Numbered from the stretch's first letter, positions 9,554 to 20,703 are shown. The stretch is DNA of 64,000 bases from Boothiomyces macroporosus (GCA_027604185.1 JADGKB010000032.1:1-64000), one strand, 5' to 3'. The notes: generated by a model from the sequence alone, not told the origin. Numbers and translations: made by a program.

Positions 9554-12500
9554 TTAATTCAACATGGACATGACTCTTACTCTCTTTGTTACATATTCAA
9601 ACATCCACTCGTCTCTTAGATTAGTTTGTCGCAGTAAGTTGTAGCCTTTGGAAATGTCTTTTACAACCACAGGTAAATCACCCTCATTCCACGACCGGAA
9701 TACAGAGTTCCTTATATGCAATTGTTCATGGATGTGTATGGCAAATTGGATTGATGTGAGGCCAGAGTTGGATTCATGAAAGATCCAGCTTAGAGCGATT
9801 GGGGTAAAAGTGTTAAAGAGCGGTAATTGAGTGCTCATCCAAGTATATAAACAAGTGTTTTTTCCATCTTGTGACCATTCTGTTTCCGTTTGAGGCCGTG
9901 GCTCCAACTTGTCTGGAAACAAAAATGAATAATCTATTGTTACTAGTGTAATTGATATTATCGAGCTTTCGCGCTGTAGTTTGACTGCCGGCTTCTTTTC
10001 CAGCGCTGGTTGGGGTGTGTTATATGCAGATCCAGGGGTGGAAGGAGGTTGTTTTATATCTGGTAATGTAGAATTCATAGTATCGGATTCAGGCGATGCC
10101 ATTCCATCTTTATCTTCGTTAAATCGAACTTTCAACAGCTTTTTCCAAACTGAATTAAACCATTTTTACCTTCCAATTGTTCAGGATGCCAGCCATCTAT
10201 ATTCGAAATTACCAAGCGAACCATAAATCCATTCAAATCAAATTGATTTTCCGTTTGAACGAGTAGCTCTTGATATAGCTGTAAAGTATCTGAAAATTCA
10301 ATCCAATCCGAGTAAGAATACTCGCCAAAGGAATCTGCCCAATATGCAAAACAGTGATTGCTAAATATTCCAAAGGTCAAATATATGATTCTATCTGGCT
10401 CCATTAATAAAAGAGTGGATAAATTTGGTGCATCAAGAGTGAATTTTGGTTCATCTAGAATATTTTCCAAAGTGTATGCAGCGGCATACACAAGCGTATC
10501 ATTGTTTAGTATTTTTGGAAGTCTATTGTATGTTGAAAATAATAAATGCAGTAAATTAGACACCTGAGAGTCTTCCATAAATTTGGTTTTTTCCTCCGTT
10601 GTAAACTCCAACACTACCCTGGATTGAATTATGTCCACTGGAATATTAGTTGATTTATGTATAATGTGTATTAATTTTGAAAACAGGATGCTGGTATCAA
10701 GAATGGTTTGTATATCGTTAAATGGGTTATATATCATTACAATACAGTATTTTGTTTCTGAAGGAGACTTGAAAAATTGTTTGATTATTGATTGAGCTAA
10801 TATTAGTGATAATTACCTAAATTAGGTAATAATTGATCAACTGATGCAATAAAGTTAGTAAGGGGGTTAGAATGACTTTCGTTTAGCTGAATTGGAAGCA
10901 TACCTTCTCCATTTCCAATTGGAAAAGGAAGCCAGCTTCCAAACCCAAAAAAAGTCCAGATGCTACCAAAATGGGCCATATACGAGTGGAGGGTGCTCTC
11001 TAGTACATTATTTTCATCTTGAGGATAGATATTAATCCAGCAGACATCCTTTGGGCCATTAACTGGACAGATCCGGAATTTATCCCAGAATTGTATCACC
11101 TGACTATTGCAACTAATCTGTACATTGTTATGCATTAGTATTAGATTTGGCGGTGCTAAATTTTCGACCAAAGCTTCCGGTGCTTTCTTTTTTCTCCGCA
11201 GTTTGATTGTTCCAACTAGAATCTCTTGAGAGCCATCATCATCTAAAGTCAAAATAATTTACCATCCTGTTTACACAAGTTTTCCAAGGGAATTTTGAAT
11301 CTCTTTTCGTCCCCATCTATAATTTCTGCGAATTTCTTAGAAATTTGCTCAAAAACTCTCCCGCCGAGTTGTCCTGTTGGATTGAGCACGTTCTCAATCA
11401 GTTGTGAAACACGAGTATTCGCGTAATATTCGCACAATTGTTCAACGCAGTTCGCTAGTCCGATTATATAGCAAGGATGGTCTTTTTGAAAAATGTTGTT
11501 TTCAATGTTGAACGATTGCATTTTGTAGGACCAAAGGGAAAAAGTTGGGAAATATTTTTGAATGAATTTGTCAGATCTATACGTAGTATCCTTATCTTTA
11601 AACTGCATCTTTTTTGGTTTCTTTGTGTATTTCGAAACTGCGAATTTCGGCTTTGTATGTGAATTACTGGGACAGTAACTCCACTGTAACGGCTTATCTC
11701 CAAATATATGCTGCAAATTCAGTTTAAATGGTGCCCATTTATCAGGATAAATCTTGAATGAGAATGGGTCGCCAATGTAATTTTCATTAATCAATTGTCC
11801 TTCAGCTACAAACGCAGTTTTTCTATCCAATAGGACTTCATGTATACTTTTTGGTTTAATAGTTGACATATTATCCTTTGGTGGAGAAGTGAATAGGTCG
11901 TATGGCACTGGTGACATGGAAGGGGATATAAACTCTGGCTGTCCTGGACTTTGAGATAACATAAATGGTGAGGTAGGATCTGGTGCAGGTGTTCTTCCAT
12001 TCGCCGTGTTGCTAGGCGAAAAAGTATTTGTAGTAGAAAACGGAGTAGTAACCGGGGGTGAAAATTGTGTGAATGATGGTGTGGGAAAAGTTTCAACAGT
12101 AGCTGATTTGCTAGGCTGGAAAAAGTCAAAATCCATATCTCCCACTTCGTCCAAATCTAACCGTATGTTTCCTAATGATATATTATCCATCTTCATATCA
12201 AAATCCGAATTGGTTTCAACTTTGATTTTCTTTGTAACTGGTGCTGCTATTGTTGGAGAGCTTTTCCTAGCATTAACCCTGTCATACTTTTCCTTTGGAG
12301 TCTTTTTCTGTTCCACTTCTACGGTCTTTTCAGGTAATTCAGTTTGCTCTTTTACTGGTTCCTCTATCTCAATTTCTTCACAAAGTACCGGTATAGGCAC
12401 ATATATGTATTTTGTTGGGTAATAAAAGCAAGACCCGTCCTCCAGGAAACATTGCGTGTATAGCGACAGTGTACAACGTTTTATCTTTCCTATCAGAGCA

Positions 12501-12667
12501 TTTGGAGCTAAATACACAGTTAAACTGTCGGATATCATGTGCTTTTGCTGTAGCGGTTCGAAGGGAAACTTTCGTTTGACTGGATGGAAATATAACGTTT
12601 GATCAACAACCATTGTTCCAATCTGTATAGCGATTCTGGTTAGTAATATTTTACTGTTCCTCGACAT
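9554..12667 (-). CDS. MED13: Mediator kinase-module subunit Med13
   Basis: Four exons (11263-12667, 10817-11242, 10170-10796, 9554-10149) join through three 20-nt introns into 1017 residues. The second exon has IQFWDKFRICPVNGPKDVCW, a Med13 C-terminal landmark (WEKL.LEP...KDV). Later come YCIVMIYNPFNDIQTILDTS, HCFAYWADSFGEYSYSDWIE and VVISNIDGWHPEQLEVWKK, matching the blocks that in other Med13 proteins read as YVVYVVDPF, the W..D..GE region and VVISK.G.MP..E...W. Med13 joins Cdk8, cyclin C and Med12 to the core Mediator in the nucleus. A long Pro/Ser/Thr-rich linker fills about residues 200-290. The protein is shorter than the 1400 or more residues usual in the family, mostly at the N-terminus, so an extra upstream exon is possible. 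Confidence 0.82.
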
Positions 12668-13295
12668 CGACAATGAATAAATCACCAAATCGTTTCCATG
12701 TCGTGTTTCTACATTAGCGGATTTTACTTTTCTACTAGACTGGAAATATGCTCAAAAATATCTTTTTCTATTGTTTTTAGATTCTAGATTAGCGATTCAT
12801 TACAATTGAACAAGTATTGGTTGTGATGCTCATTTTTGAATTTTAAAGATTTTCAGTGTAAAAATAAAATCACAAAGATCAACGGCATCCAATCTACGAG
12901 GCAATCTGCCTAGAGGCTGGAAATAAATCCCGCTTGCTTTGTATGCCCATAACCGCGGCATTTCCCTTAGCTTTGAATTCCTAACATTTATTGATAGTAG
13001 TGCAATCTCATTTTAAGGGATCATATTATTATTAGTTGATGGCCACACTCAAACTTCAATTATCATTTCTAGCGGTTCTGTTATAGCCCTTAAGGTTACC
13101 AACTGCAGGACCTAACCCCGTTACCTTTTATAGCATTAATTTGAGCCTGCAACCTACTAAAAGATCATTAGTGGAACCCATACTCTGGCTGCTACCAAAG
13201 CCAACATTTAAAACAAATTTTCTCCCCTGTGAAAGTGACGTGATGGGAGGTGAAAAAAGAAATATAAAGCCTGGGATTTCGATTGACGTCTTTGT
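12668..13295. other. intergenic region between MED13 and a secreted-protein gene
   Basis: This stretch of about 630 bp holds the divergent promoters of MED13 and the secreted-protein gene at 13296. Apart from the TATA box at 13263 I see no reading frame or RNA gene. Confidence 0.6.
13263..13268 (+). promoter_or_regulatory. TATA box of the secreted-protein gene at 13296
   Basis: TATAAA lies 28-33 nt before the ATG at 13296. Confidence 0.6.
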
Positions 13296-13673
13296 ATGTT
13301 CAAAATATTGACTGTGTTACTATTTGCACTCTCACAAGCACTTCCTCAAAATATCCCTATCCAAGTCAACGGCAAAGAAGTTGCACAGGTTATCAATGGT
13401 GTAATAACTATTGAAGATGGCTCCGGAAACCAAAATCAGAATAATAATACTGGTAGCAATAATGGCGGGAATGGTCAAAATACTCAGGTTGCTCAGTCTC
13501 TAGTCAATCCAACCCGAACGCTACAACAAGATATCGAGAATTTAGCTAATGACGTGCAAAATATTAAACCAAAAACTGCTGCTGATACTGCTAAACTCAA
13601 TTCTATCCTGGCACAACTGGCTTCTATTGACACACGTTTCGATGATTTGACAAGCGATCTGTTGAGTGCCTAG
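13296..13673 (+). CDS. small secreted helical protein (short form, family member 4)
   Basis: The 125-residue product starts MFKILTVLLFALSQALPQ, a signal peptide. A short segment FKVINGV-like (VINGVITIEDGSG) and an Asn/Gly linker follow. The last 60 residues form the helical module PTRTLQQDIENLANDVQNIK, then TAADTAKLNSILAQLASI and RFDDLTSDLL. The gene at 14305 repeats the same plan (INGQ, low-complexity linker, SARTIQNDVVNF, VKPKTDADNIKL, RFDGLVDD), so the pair are close paralogues 630 bp apart. No introns and no cysteines. HsbA-like character, function unknown. Confidence 0.72.
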   Translation: MFKILTVLLFALSQALPQNIPIQVNGKEVAQVINGVITIEDGSGNQNQNNNTGSNNGGNGQNTQVAQSLVNPTRTLQQDIENLANDVQNIKPKTAADTAKLNSILAQLASIDTRFDDLTSDLLSA

Positions 13674-14304
13674 GAATATTTAAACTGTGTAATTATTGTA
13701 ATAAAGTGTTGAACAATGATCGTATGATAGTCTAGTCTTTTGCGCTTGTTAACCTTACTATGTATGCAGTTCAAGATATCACCTTTTGATACTCAATGTG
13801 AGAGAAGCACCGAATATTACATCATTATTAACAAATAAAGTATTGTGTCATAGCTCTGGAAAGTTCATGCCAAATGACTATTGAGATCCCTTGAATAGAA
13901 TCCATTTAGCATGAATGAATAAAATCCTGGAATCTTTTGTTTGTGTAATCGAATGCCTAGCCCGGTTCCTCAAAGCCGAATCACCCCTATATTCGATTAT
14001 GAAATGTTTTCTGTCAAGCCTACCCATGGGGTTGGTTGTCAAACCTGACCGAGCCTTTGATGAGAAAATGTCAATGAAAAAACATTCCAGTAAGCAAATT
14101 AAACAAATGAAATTATATTCGAGGCAAAGCAGGTATTTGCAAGGTATGAATCCAAGAACCTGCCTGGCAATTGTTTTGCCAAACATGTTTGTATTCATTT
14201 CTTCACGGGTTGTCTCACCTTTGACATTGAGCCAGGGCAAAAAATTATGTCATTGAAAACACTTCATATAAAAGGAAACCGCTTCTATCCAACATTATCG
14301 AAAA
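13674..14304. other. intergenic region between two secreted-protein genes
   Basis: Open frames of about 113-120 codons exist on both strands here (13878-14256), but they mirror each other, match no family I know and have no intron or signal-peptide support. I treat the stretch as noncoding promoter DNA for the gene at 14305. It contains the near-palindrome TGGCAATTGTTTTGCCA around 14165. Confidence 0.5.
14267..14273 (+). promoter_or_regulatory. TATA box of the secreted-protein gene at 14305
   Basis: TATAAAA lies 32-38 nt before the ATG at 14305. Confidence 0.6.
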
Positions 14305-14721
14305 ATGTTTGCTAAGGTTCTTGTATTATTCACTCTTGCTGCTGCTGCCCCTCAATCCTTAGATACATTCAAAATAATTAACGGTCAGATTCAATCCTCT
14401 GCACCTGCTTCGGCTAAAGCTGTTGCACAACCAGCTCCAGCTCCAGCTTCAGCTTCAGCAGCACAAGATCCAGTTACACAAGCTGCTCCAGTTGCATCAG
14501 CAGCAGCACCAGCAGCGCAAGGAAATGCAAACTCTGGCATTGCTTCTCAAATTGCAACATCTGCTAGAACAATTCAAAATGATGTTGTCAACTTCCAACA
14601 GGATGTTTCTCTTGTAAAGCCAAAGACTGATGCAGATAACATCAAATTGCAAAACATCCTCAATCAGTTAAGCAGCGTCGTAACTAGATTTGATGGATTG
14701 GTTGATGATTGTCTCAACTAA
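14305..14721 (+). CDS. small secreted helical protein with Ala/Pro/Gln linker (family member 5)
   Basis: The 138-residue product starts MFAKVLVLFTLAAAAPQS, a signal peptide. An Ala/Pro/Ser/Gln low-complexity linker covers about residues 32-73 and is encoded by GCA/CCA-rich imperfect repeats. The C-terminal helical module matches the gene at 13296 (VKPKTDADNIKLQNILNQL against IKPKTAADTAKLNSILAQL). The linkers of the two genes differ completely (Asn/Gly against Ala/Pro), so the module is conserved while the spacer diverges fast. One cysteine lies next to the end (DDCLN). Probably secreted or wall-bound. Confidence 0.72.
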   Translation: MFAKVLVLFTLAAAAPQSLDTFKIINGQIQSSAPASAKAVAQPAPAPASASAAQDPVTQAAPVASAAAPAAQGNANSGIASQIATSARTIQNDVVNFQQDVSLVKPKTDADNIKLQNILNQLSSVVTRFDGLVDDCLN

Positions 14722-14846
14722 AAACTGTAATTAGGTTTATGTCAATAAATATATATTTATCATACTGAATAGCGCTTGTAATTCTGAATATCTCGTTCGC
14801 TCAAGGTGTTGGAACGCTCGTTTTTTCCTATCGGTAATCTCCAAAC

Positions 14847-15656
14847 ATGAGTTGGAATGGGTTCGTAAAAGCAATCAACCGCACCACGACAACTATTCTA
14901 CAATCTGCAGGGGCAGCGGAAAAGACTGTAATATTTGCTTATGCTAGATTGACAAGGACTTTGAAGAGCAGGAAATACGCTTCCGCCAACTTGAAACCAG
15001 GATAGAAAATATGCACAGAGAAGCGAAAGGATATTTGGATGCCGTCAGGAAGATGACTGTCGCTCAACAAAGCATTGCCGACACTATTGACCATTTTTAC
15101 GACGAAAGCGCTCAATTAGCTAAGGCAGCTCGTTCTTACAAAGACGCAATGGTGAGAATGGACGAAGAGGTTCGAACGGAACTTGATAATACCTACCGCA
15201 TTACTGTTATGGAGCCAATCGGTAAAATGGTTGGTGTGCTACCCTTCTTTAATGATGCGATCAAAAAGAGACACAAGAAATTGTTGGATTACGACCGCAC
15301 TAGAACCAGTGTAAAGAAATTAGTTGATAAACCCTCCGATAATCCAAATAAACTCCAAGCAGTAATCGCGATTAATATAGGCAGAAGCGGAATTTGCAGC
15401 AGCGAGAAATATCTATGAACCAATCAATCATCAGCTAATCACAGAAATCCCACAGCTCATCAATTTACAGGTGCCTTACTTGAATCCATCTTTTGAAGCC
15501 CTAGTCAAATCCCAATTGGCTTTCAACGAAGGAGCTTTCCACAAGCTTGAAGCCATTAAAAAGTCTTTTCCCCCAGATTCAGATCGTGGTTTAGACGGGC
15601 GTGTCGAAGCTGTTTTGCAACAAATGCGAGAGTTGTCGATTTGTAGATCCAACTGA
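14847..15656 (+). CDS. RVS161: BAR-domain protein Rvs161 (Hob3/amphiphysin-like)
   Basis: Three exons (14847-14927, 14948-15361, 15381-15656) join through introns of 20 and 19 nt into 256 residues. The start MSWNGFVKAINRTTTTILQS, then IDKDFEEQEIRFRQLE and KGYLDAVRKMTVAQQSIADT, is the N-terminal amphipathic helix and first BAR helix of Rvs161. KKRHKKLLDYDRTRTSVKKL is the second hallmark. The length fits Rvs161 and there is no SH3 domain, which separates it from Rvs167. The yeast protein forms a curved heterodimer with Rvs167 that drives scission of endocytic vesicles at actin patches. STE14 follows on the same strand after 65 bp. Confidence 0.93.
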
Positions 15657-15721
15657 TAAAGAAATTATTTTGATTATTAATTTGTGTTTGATGCGCCAAT
15701 TTTTCCCAACCGCAATCCAAA

Positions 15722-17018
15722 ATGCAGTTAAAACATGACCCACCTACCATTGCCATGATTTCATTTATCATGGGCGGACTTTCATCCTATGCGGTGTTTG
15801 CACAGTCATCATTCTTCCAGTATATCGGACTGTTATCAATGTTTTCATGTTTCGACTATATCGCCAATGCCATCACAGATACAGTCACCATTGCAAACTT
15901 TATCTCACCGCTAATTACAAAAAATTCTCATTTATTCTTTGCATCGTTTATTGAAATATGGTTCAATTATCGGGCTTATGTTCCGTCAATCATTCCGTTA
16001 TTTGGATTAGCACTCACAATCGCATTCAAGGAATTCAGATTTCTAGTGCAAATGGAACCTTTTTTGAAGCAACAGCAAATCCAAGCTGTTTTCAAACAAA
16101 TCAGAAGTGCGTTTCCCCACTTTCCACTGCAAAGACTCGTATTTTATTGCTGGTTGGCTGCATTACAATTATCACTCTGTAATTTCTTGACTCTTATTTT
16201 GGTTGTATACTATGCTAAAGTTGAACATGATTTGAATTTGAAAAACAAGACTTTGGAAAATATCGGAGTAGCGGATGGTGATTTCAAGGGCTTTTTGGGT
16301 CTGCCAGTATTGGATGGACGCCATGTTCCACAGAATATTGCTTTCTATGGATACAACCTTGGTTTAGTATGTGGGGTTGGATTCGGGTTGCAAGGATACT
16401 TTATTTACAAATTCGGCCTATTTCTGATATTCTTGAGTGTTTTCCATTTGCTGGAATATTACACGCTTGCTCTTAGCCAACCTGTCACACTCGAATGTAA
16501 ATATTGTTAATTATAGCCTTTTTGATTAACCACTCTAGAGAATATCACATCGCGATGGGAAGTGCTTGTGTAGAATACTTTGTTGAGCTGTACTTGTTTC
16601 CATCAATGAAGCAATGGTCTTTTACTAATATTGGTAATCATTCATAACATAGGTGTTATCACAATCATACTATCTCAAGCGCTCAGATCCAGTGCAATGT
16701 ATTTGATACTAATTTAGGATTCATGCAAAGTCAAACTTTACTCATCAAATTGAGTTTGAAAAAAAGGAAACTCATGTGCTGGTTACTGATGGAATTTACA
16801 AGTACTTTAGACATCCATCATATACGGGCTTCTTTTACTGGGGTCTCAGTATGCAGCTTCTTTTGGCTAACCCAGTCAGCTTTGGTCTTTACTGGCTGGC
16901 GCTGTTCAAGTTCTTTAAAGAAAGAATTGAAGTCGAAGAGCAGGCTTTGGACCAGTTCTTTGACAAGTACAAAGCCTACAAGAAGACTGCTGGAGTTTAC
17001 ATCCCTGGCATTAACTAA
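15722..17018 (+). CDS. STE14: protein-S-isoprenylcysteine O-methyltransferase with long N-terminal membrane extension
   Basis: Four exons (15722-16496, 16517-16633, 16653-16698, 16718-17018) join through introns of 20, 19 and 19 nt into 412 residues. The C-terminal 200 residues are a clear Ste14/ICMT: HLLEYYTLALSQP, SFLINHSREYHIAMGSA, THVLVTDGIYKYFRHPSYTG, FFYWGLSMQLLLANPVS and EEQALDQFFDKYKAYKK. The enzyme methylates the C-terminal prenylcysteine of Ras-type proteins and a-factor-like pheromones in the ER membrane. The family is usually about 240-290 residues. Here about 150 extra N-terminal residues with several hydrophobic segments precede it in the same uninterrupted exon. Whether this is a fusion or an extended membrane part cannot be told from sequence alone. 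Confidence 0.9.
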
Positions 17019-17105
17019 AAATCTTTGAATTTGTCTTTTTGACTCATTGAATATAATTGTTTGTGGCACCGAAATTTCAACCAATTTCGAAATCTAAAGA
17101 GCTCA

Positions 17106-18708
17106 ATGTTTGGACTGCCACTCCCATTACTCACCGACTCTTACAAGACCACGCACTTTTATCTGTATCCGGATGCCAAGAAAGTAATCGCTACTAACAC
17201 AGATGGTTGCTTACGGAGAATTCCGCAAACCGTATGAAAAAGATTCCCAAGATCAACGATTAGTATTCTATGGTATTCGGTATATCATTGAAAATTATAT
17301 TCACAAGAAATTCACTGTTGAAGACGTTGAGCAAGCAGCTGTATTTTTTGAACACCACAACGCTGGAGCAACAAATTTCCCATTTCCCAAGGATCTCTTT
17401 CTCAAATTCGTAAAGGAAAATAACGGGTAAGTCAAACTAATATAGTTACTTTCCGGTAAAGATTCAAGCTTTGCCTGAAGGATCAGTGATTTATCCTCAT
17501 GTTCCTGTCTATCAAATCACCGCAGAGGGTGAATATGCTAGGTAGAATAAACTAATTCAGACTGGTGACTTATTTGGAAACGCTGTTGACAATGGTGTGG
17601 TATCCATCTACTGTAGCAACCCTTTCACGAAGATGTAAAACCATTATTGAAGATGCGTATGCAGAAACCGTGGATGAATCAGGATACTGGTCTTTAGCAA
17701 GTAGATTACACGATTTCGGGTTCAGAGGATGCACTTCAGTTGAGCAATCTATCATTGGAGGGACAGCACATTTGTTAAACTTTGAGGGAACCGATACTTT
17801 GTCTGCTTGTTGGTATGCGCAGTATAAATTGAACAATGGAAAGCCAGTAGGGTACTCTATTCCTGCTACTGAGCATTCTGTCATGACCGCGCACATTAAC
17901 GAAAAGGTAGTCAAACCTAATCCAGGCTGCAATGACTAAATTGCTAAAAGAATTTGGAAGCGGAGTGTGCGCATGTGTGATGGACTCTTATAACTATACT
18001 AATGCACTCGAAGCTGTATTGCCTTCAGTTGCTTCACTAAAAGTAAACAAGGGCGGGTTTTTGGTTTTAAGACCAGATTCCGGAGATCCAATTCAAGTCG
18101 TACTCCAAGCACTCCGTGCCGCTGATTCTATATTTGGCTCTGATGTTAATCAAAAGGGATACAAAGTGCTTCGTGGGGTTGGTGTGATACAGGGTGATGG
18201 AATCAACGTCCACACGCTCAAAGCTATATCTGTCGCAGTTAAAAACGCAGGTTACTCTGCTCAAAATGTTGCTTACGGAATGGTACTTTAAATTTGATGA
18301 CAGGGCGGTGGATTACTACAAAAGTTAAACAGAGATACAATGTCATTCGCCACCAAGCTATGCAAGATCATTTACGCAGATGGTATCTCTAGAAATGTAA
18401 TGAAAATGCCCAAAGAGGACCCAGGCAAGAGAAGTATACCTGGCGAAACCCATATTGTAAGAGAAGATAACCAACTGCCAATCGTTTATCCTGCAGAATC
18501 AGCGCCTGCCCTTCCTAACGAGCTTGTAGTTGTTTACGATCACGGCAAGATCCCTAAATGGGATGATTTTGAAACTGTTCGCAATCGCATTGCTACTCAG
18601 TGGAAGAACTGTCCAAAAGTCCACAACCCAATTTCAAAAGAGTTGAGCGACAAGATGGTTGAAATCGAAAGCGCACAACTTGCAGTTAACGAGGCTGAAG
18701 ATGTCTGA
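17106..18708 (+). CDS. NAMPT: nicotinamide phosphoribosyltransferase
   Basis: Six exons (17106-17183, 17203-17426, 17446-17541, 17561-17906, 17926-18282, 18304-18708) join through introns of 19, 19, 19, 19 and 21 nt into 501 residues, close to the 491 of human NAMPT. Visible active-site blocks are LLTDSYKTTHFYLYP, KLHDFGFRG-like RLHDFGFRG, NFEGTDT, SIPATEHSVMTA (the phosphorylated His of the family) and VLRPDSGDPIQVVL. The Asp of GTDT marks nicotinamide rather than nicotinic acid as substrate. The enzyme makes NMN from nicotinamide and PRPP, the first step of the two-step NAD salvage route. Well-studied yeasts use nicotinamidase plus NAPRT instead, so its presence is notable. The PRPP-loop GGGLLQKL is intact. 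Confidence 0.93.
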
Positions 18709-18762
18709 TAAAGTAACTTTTTTTAAATTTTTAAACTTTGCCAACTTTTCAAATCGCTACTA

Positions 18763-19484
18763 ATGCCTAGATACGAACCATTATCAACAACAGAAAGCGG
18801 AGCAACACCACCACCAGAATTACCAAGCGGAGCACCCAGATATCAACAATTGAATATCGATCAACGAACAAGAGCACCAACGCCTCGTTCGCCATTTTAC
18901 TGTAATGGATGTCCTACACTTATATTTCCAATGTGCGAAACAGCTTTGCCATTTTTGCCCTCTAGAAAACAAATTACTGGATACCTTGCTGGATCGTTAT
19001 TTGCTTTAGGATGGTGGCTGTTTATTGATGGAGCAGTGTTTAACGCCTACAAAGTATCTGGCACTAATTATAGTATGATCCAGCCAAGAACATGACTGTA
19101 TTATCTTTTGAAGACTGGTTGCCAGGGATTCTGTCTTCTCTCGCTCTCATAATGTAAGTTTCAAGTTTGATTAGTGTAAATGTAATTGATCGGGAAATGC
19201 TTATGGCGGACGATTCCGCTTTTGAAGGAAACAATGTTGCAATGAAAGCCAGAGGATGTGCCTTTTCAGGAATTACAATTGCGTTGGGAGCAGTTGGAGG
19301 TGCTCTTGCAATTTTATCTTTAAAGTATATCATCCCTGGCTTGAAAGGCGATGCGATTTATTTGGTATTTGTTTTGTAATGATAGGGATATTGTATTGCT
19401 GTACAGAACGTCCTGATTTTTGCCAGCTCTATGACTCTATGGTTCGGAAGAAATAGTTCCGAGGATGGGAATATAGCTATTTGA
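18763..19484 (+). CDS. VPS68: Vps68/TMEM50-family membrane protein
   Basis: Four exons (18763-19053, 19074-19153, 19175-19364, 19386-19484) join through introns of 20, 21 and 21 nt into 219 residues. After a Pro-rich cytosolic N-terminus of about 65 residues come ITGYLAGSLFALGWWLFIDG, SSLALIIVNVIDREML, ARGCAFSGITIALGAVGGAL and QNVLIFASSMTLWFGR. These are the four transmembrane segments and conserved GWW-ID and QN-LIF blocks of the Vps68/TMEM50 family. In yeast Vps68 works with Vps55 and ESCRT in late-endosome sorting to the vacuole. VPS55 is encoded 3.6 kb downstream on the other strand. Confidence 0.88.
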
Positions 19485-19571
19485 TTGCAATGAGAGTATT
19501 TTGAATTTATAAAGTTTTTTAATGAGGACAAACCTACCACGGTCGCGCTTTACCATTTTTCTGAGAGACGA

Positions 19572-19930
19572 ATGCAAACCCCTAAACCTCAGTTCCAAAC
19601 TCACAACGATTCATTTTCTGAAGAAGACCAATTCTACACCTCTCAATACCAGGAAAAAACTCCCCAAAATAAGAGTTGGTCACAGCAATTATGTTTGGCA
19701 TATGAATGTAATGGCGTCTTGACATATGCCAACCCGATTGTAATCTATACCTAATCTAGACTGGACAGAGGTTTGCGTTTTGCAGGTCAGAAGAAAACGA
19801 TAGTCCAATATTCCTGCCAGCGCTGAGCAAGATATTATACGGAGCTCACTTGCCTTCCAACCGCAATTGGAGCCATGTTGTGGTTCCGCAACAAGAACAG
19901 AATATGTCAATAGATGAAAGATACGTTTAA
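19572..19930 (+). CDS. hypothetical protein with one 20-nt intron
   Basis: Two exons (19572-19739, 19760-19930) join across the intron gtaatctatacctaatctag, which fits the local intron pattern exactly, into 112 residues. The protein is hydrophilic: a Gln/Thr-rich start (MQTPKPQFQTHNDSFSEEDQ), then ECNGVLTYANPITGQRFAFC and an Asn/Gln-rich end. The short block around W44 to the TGQRF segment is loosely like a WW-type motif, but this is weak. No signal peptide or membrane segment. The evidence for a gene is the intron restoring an open frame to twice the length. Function not known. Confidence 0.5.
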
Positions 19931-20131
19931 AATAAAGAAATATTGTAATTTTAAACGCGTATTCTCTGTTGAATGGTATTGCATGGCAGGTAACGTGAAA
20001 AATGGAATGCGGCTGAGTACGAATATGAGCTAGTAATAACAACTCACATGCGACTAACTAGTGCAGTAAACATATTGGATTGTATTATAAAATGTAAGAT
20101 GTATGAAGCAGAACGCACCCACAATTTCAAG

Positions 20132-20649
20132 TTAATCATCTTTTGGAATGCTATGATGTACCGCATAAGATAAATAAGTGTTCCATCCAATTCCAACCAA
20201 ATTAATGTAAATCATTCTGTGCTGTATTGGGACAAACCTGAAATTAACCACATTCGCAATTGGCCAGACACCGCATCCATTTATAAATATAGGGACAAAC
20301 TGCGACTGTATGTTTTCAATTGGCTTCTTTCCATCCAGGATTGCAGAGTAAGAAAGAAACATGAGGGAAAAGGGAGCTTAATTAAAGAACAATTACGAAA
20401 CACAAGCAATTGGCCAGCTACAGCTTTCTTTAGCACCGTCGGCATCGCCTTAGCCATTCCAAACATTCTATCAAGAAATTTAAACCCAGCCCAAAAGTAA
20501 GGTCCATGCAATGTGAATCCAATCAATGCAAACTTTGCACTTTGCTGCCAATCAATGTGTTTGTGAGGAGTAAATACCGTTTGGTTAATCAAATCCCCAA
20601 CAACATACAATGAACCAGAAGTGAATGCAGCTGTAATTAGTCTGGTCAT
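20132..20649 (-). CDS. Mpv17/PMP22-family membrane protein, copy A
   Basis: Two exons (20397-20649, 20132-20376) join across a 20-nt intron into 165 residues. The frame reads GDLINQTVF near the start, then FALIGFTLHGPYFWAGFKFL and, after the splice, VWPIANVVNFRFVPIQHRM and GIGWNTYLSY. These are the conserved blocks of the Mpv17/Sym1 family of inner-membrane proteins of mitochondria or peroxisomes, which take part in solute passage and mtDNA upkeep. The copy at 20704 is about half identical and has its intron at the same place (after LLVF / LMNF), so the two arose by tandem duplication. Confidence 0.85.
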
Positions 20650-20703
20650 GTTATCGTATCGTGGAAAGAAAATCCGCCCACAAGAAAAGTGTAAAAAATT
20701 ATA

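Noticed and set aside
12006..12422. A 138-codon plus-strand frame inside MED13
   Set aside because: Antisense shadow of the Pro/Ser/Thr-rich linker of MED13.
13878..14256. Open frames of 113-120 codons on both strands between two secreted-protein genes
   Set aside because: They mirror each other, show no known domain and lie in the promoter of the gene at 14305.
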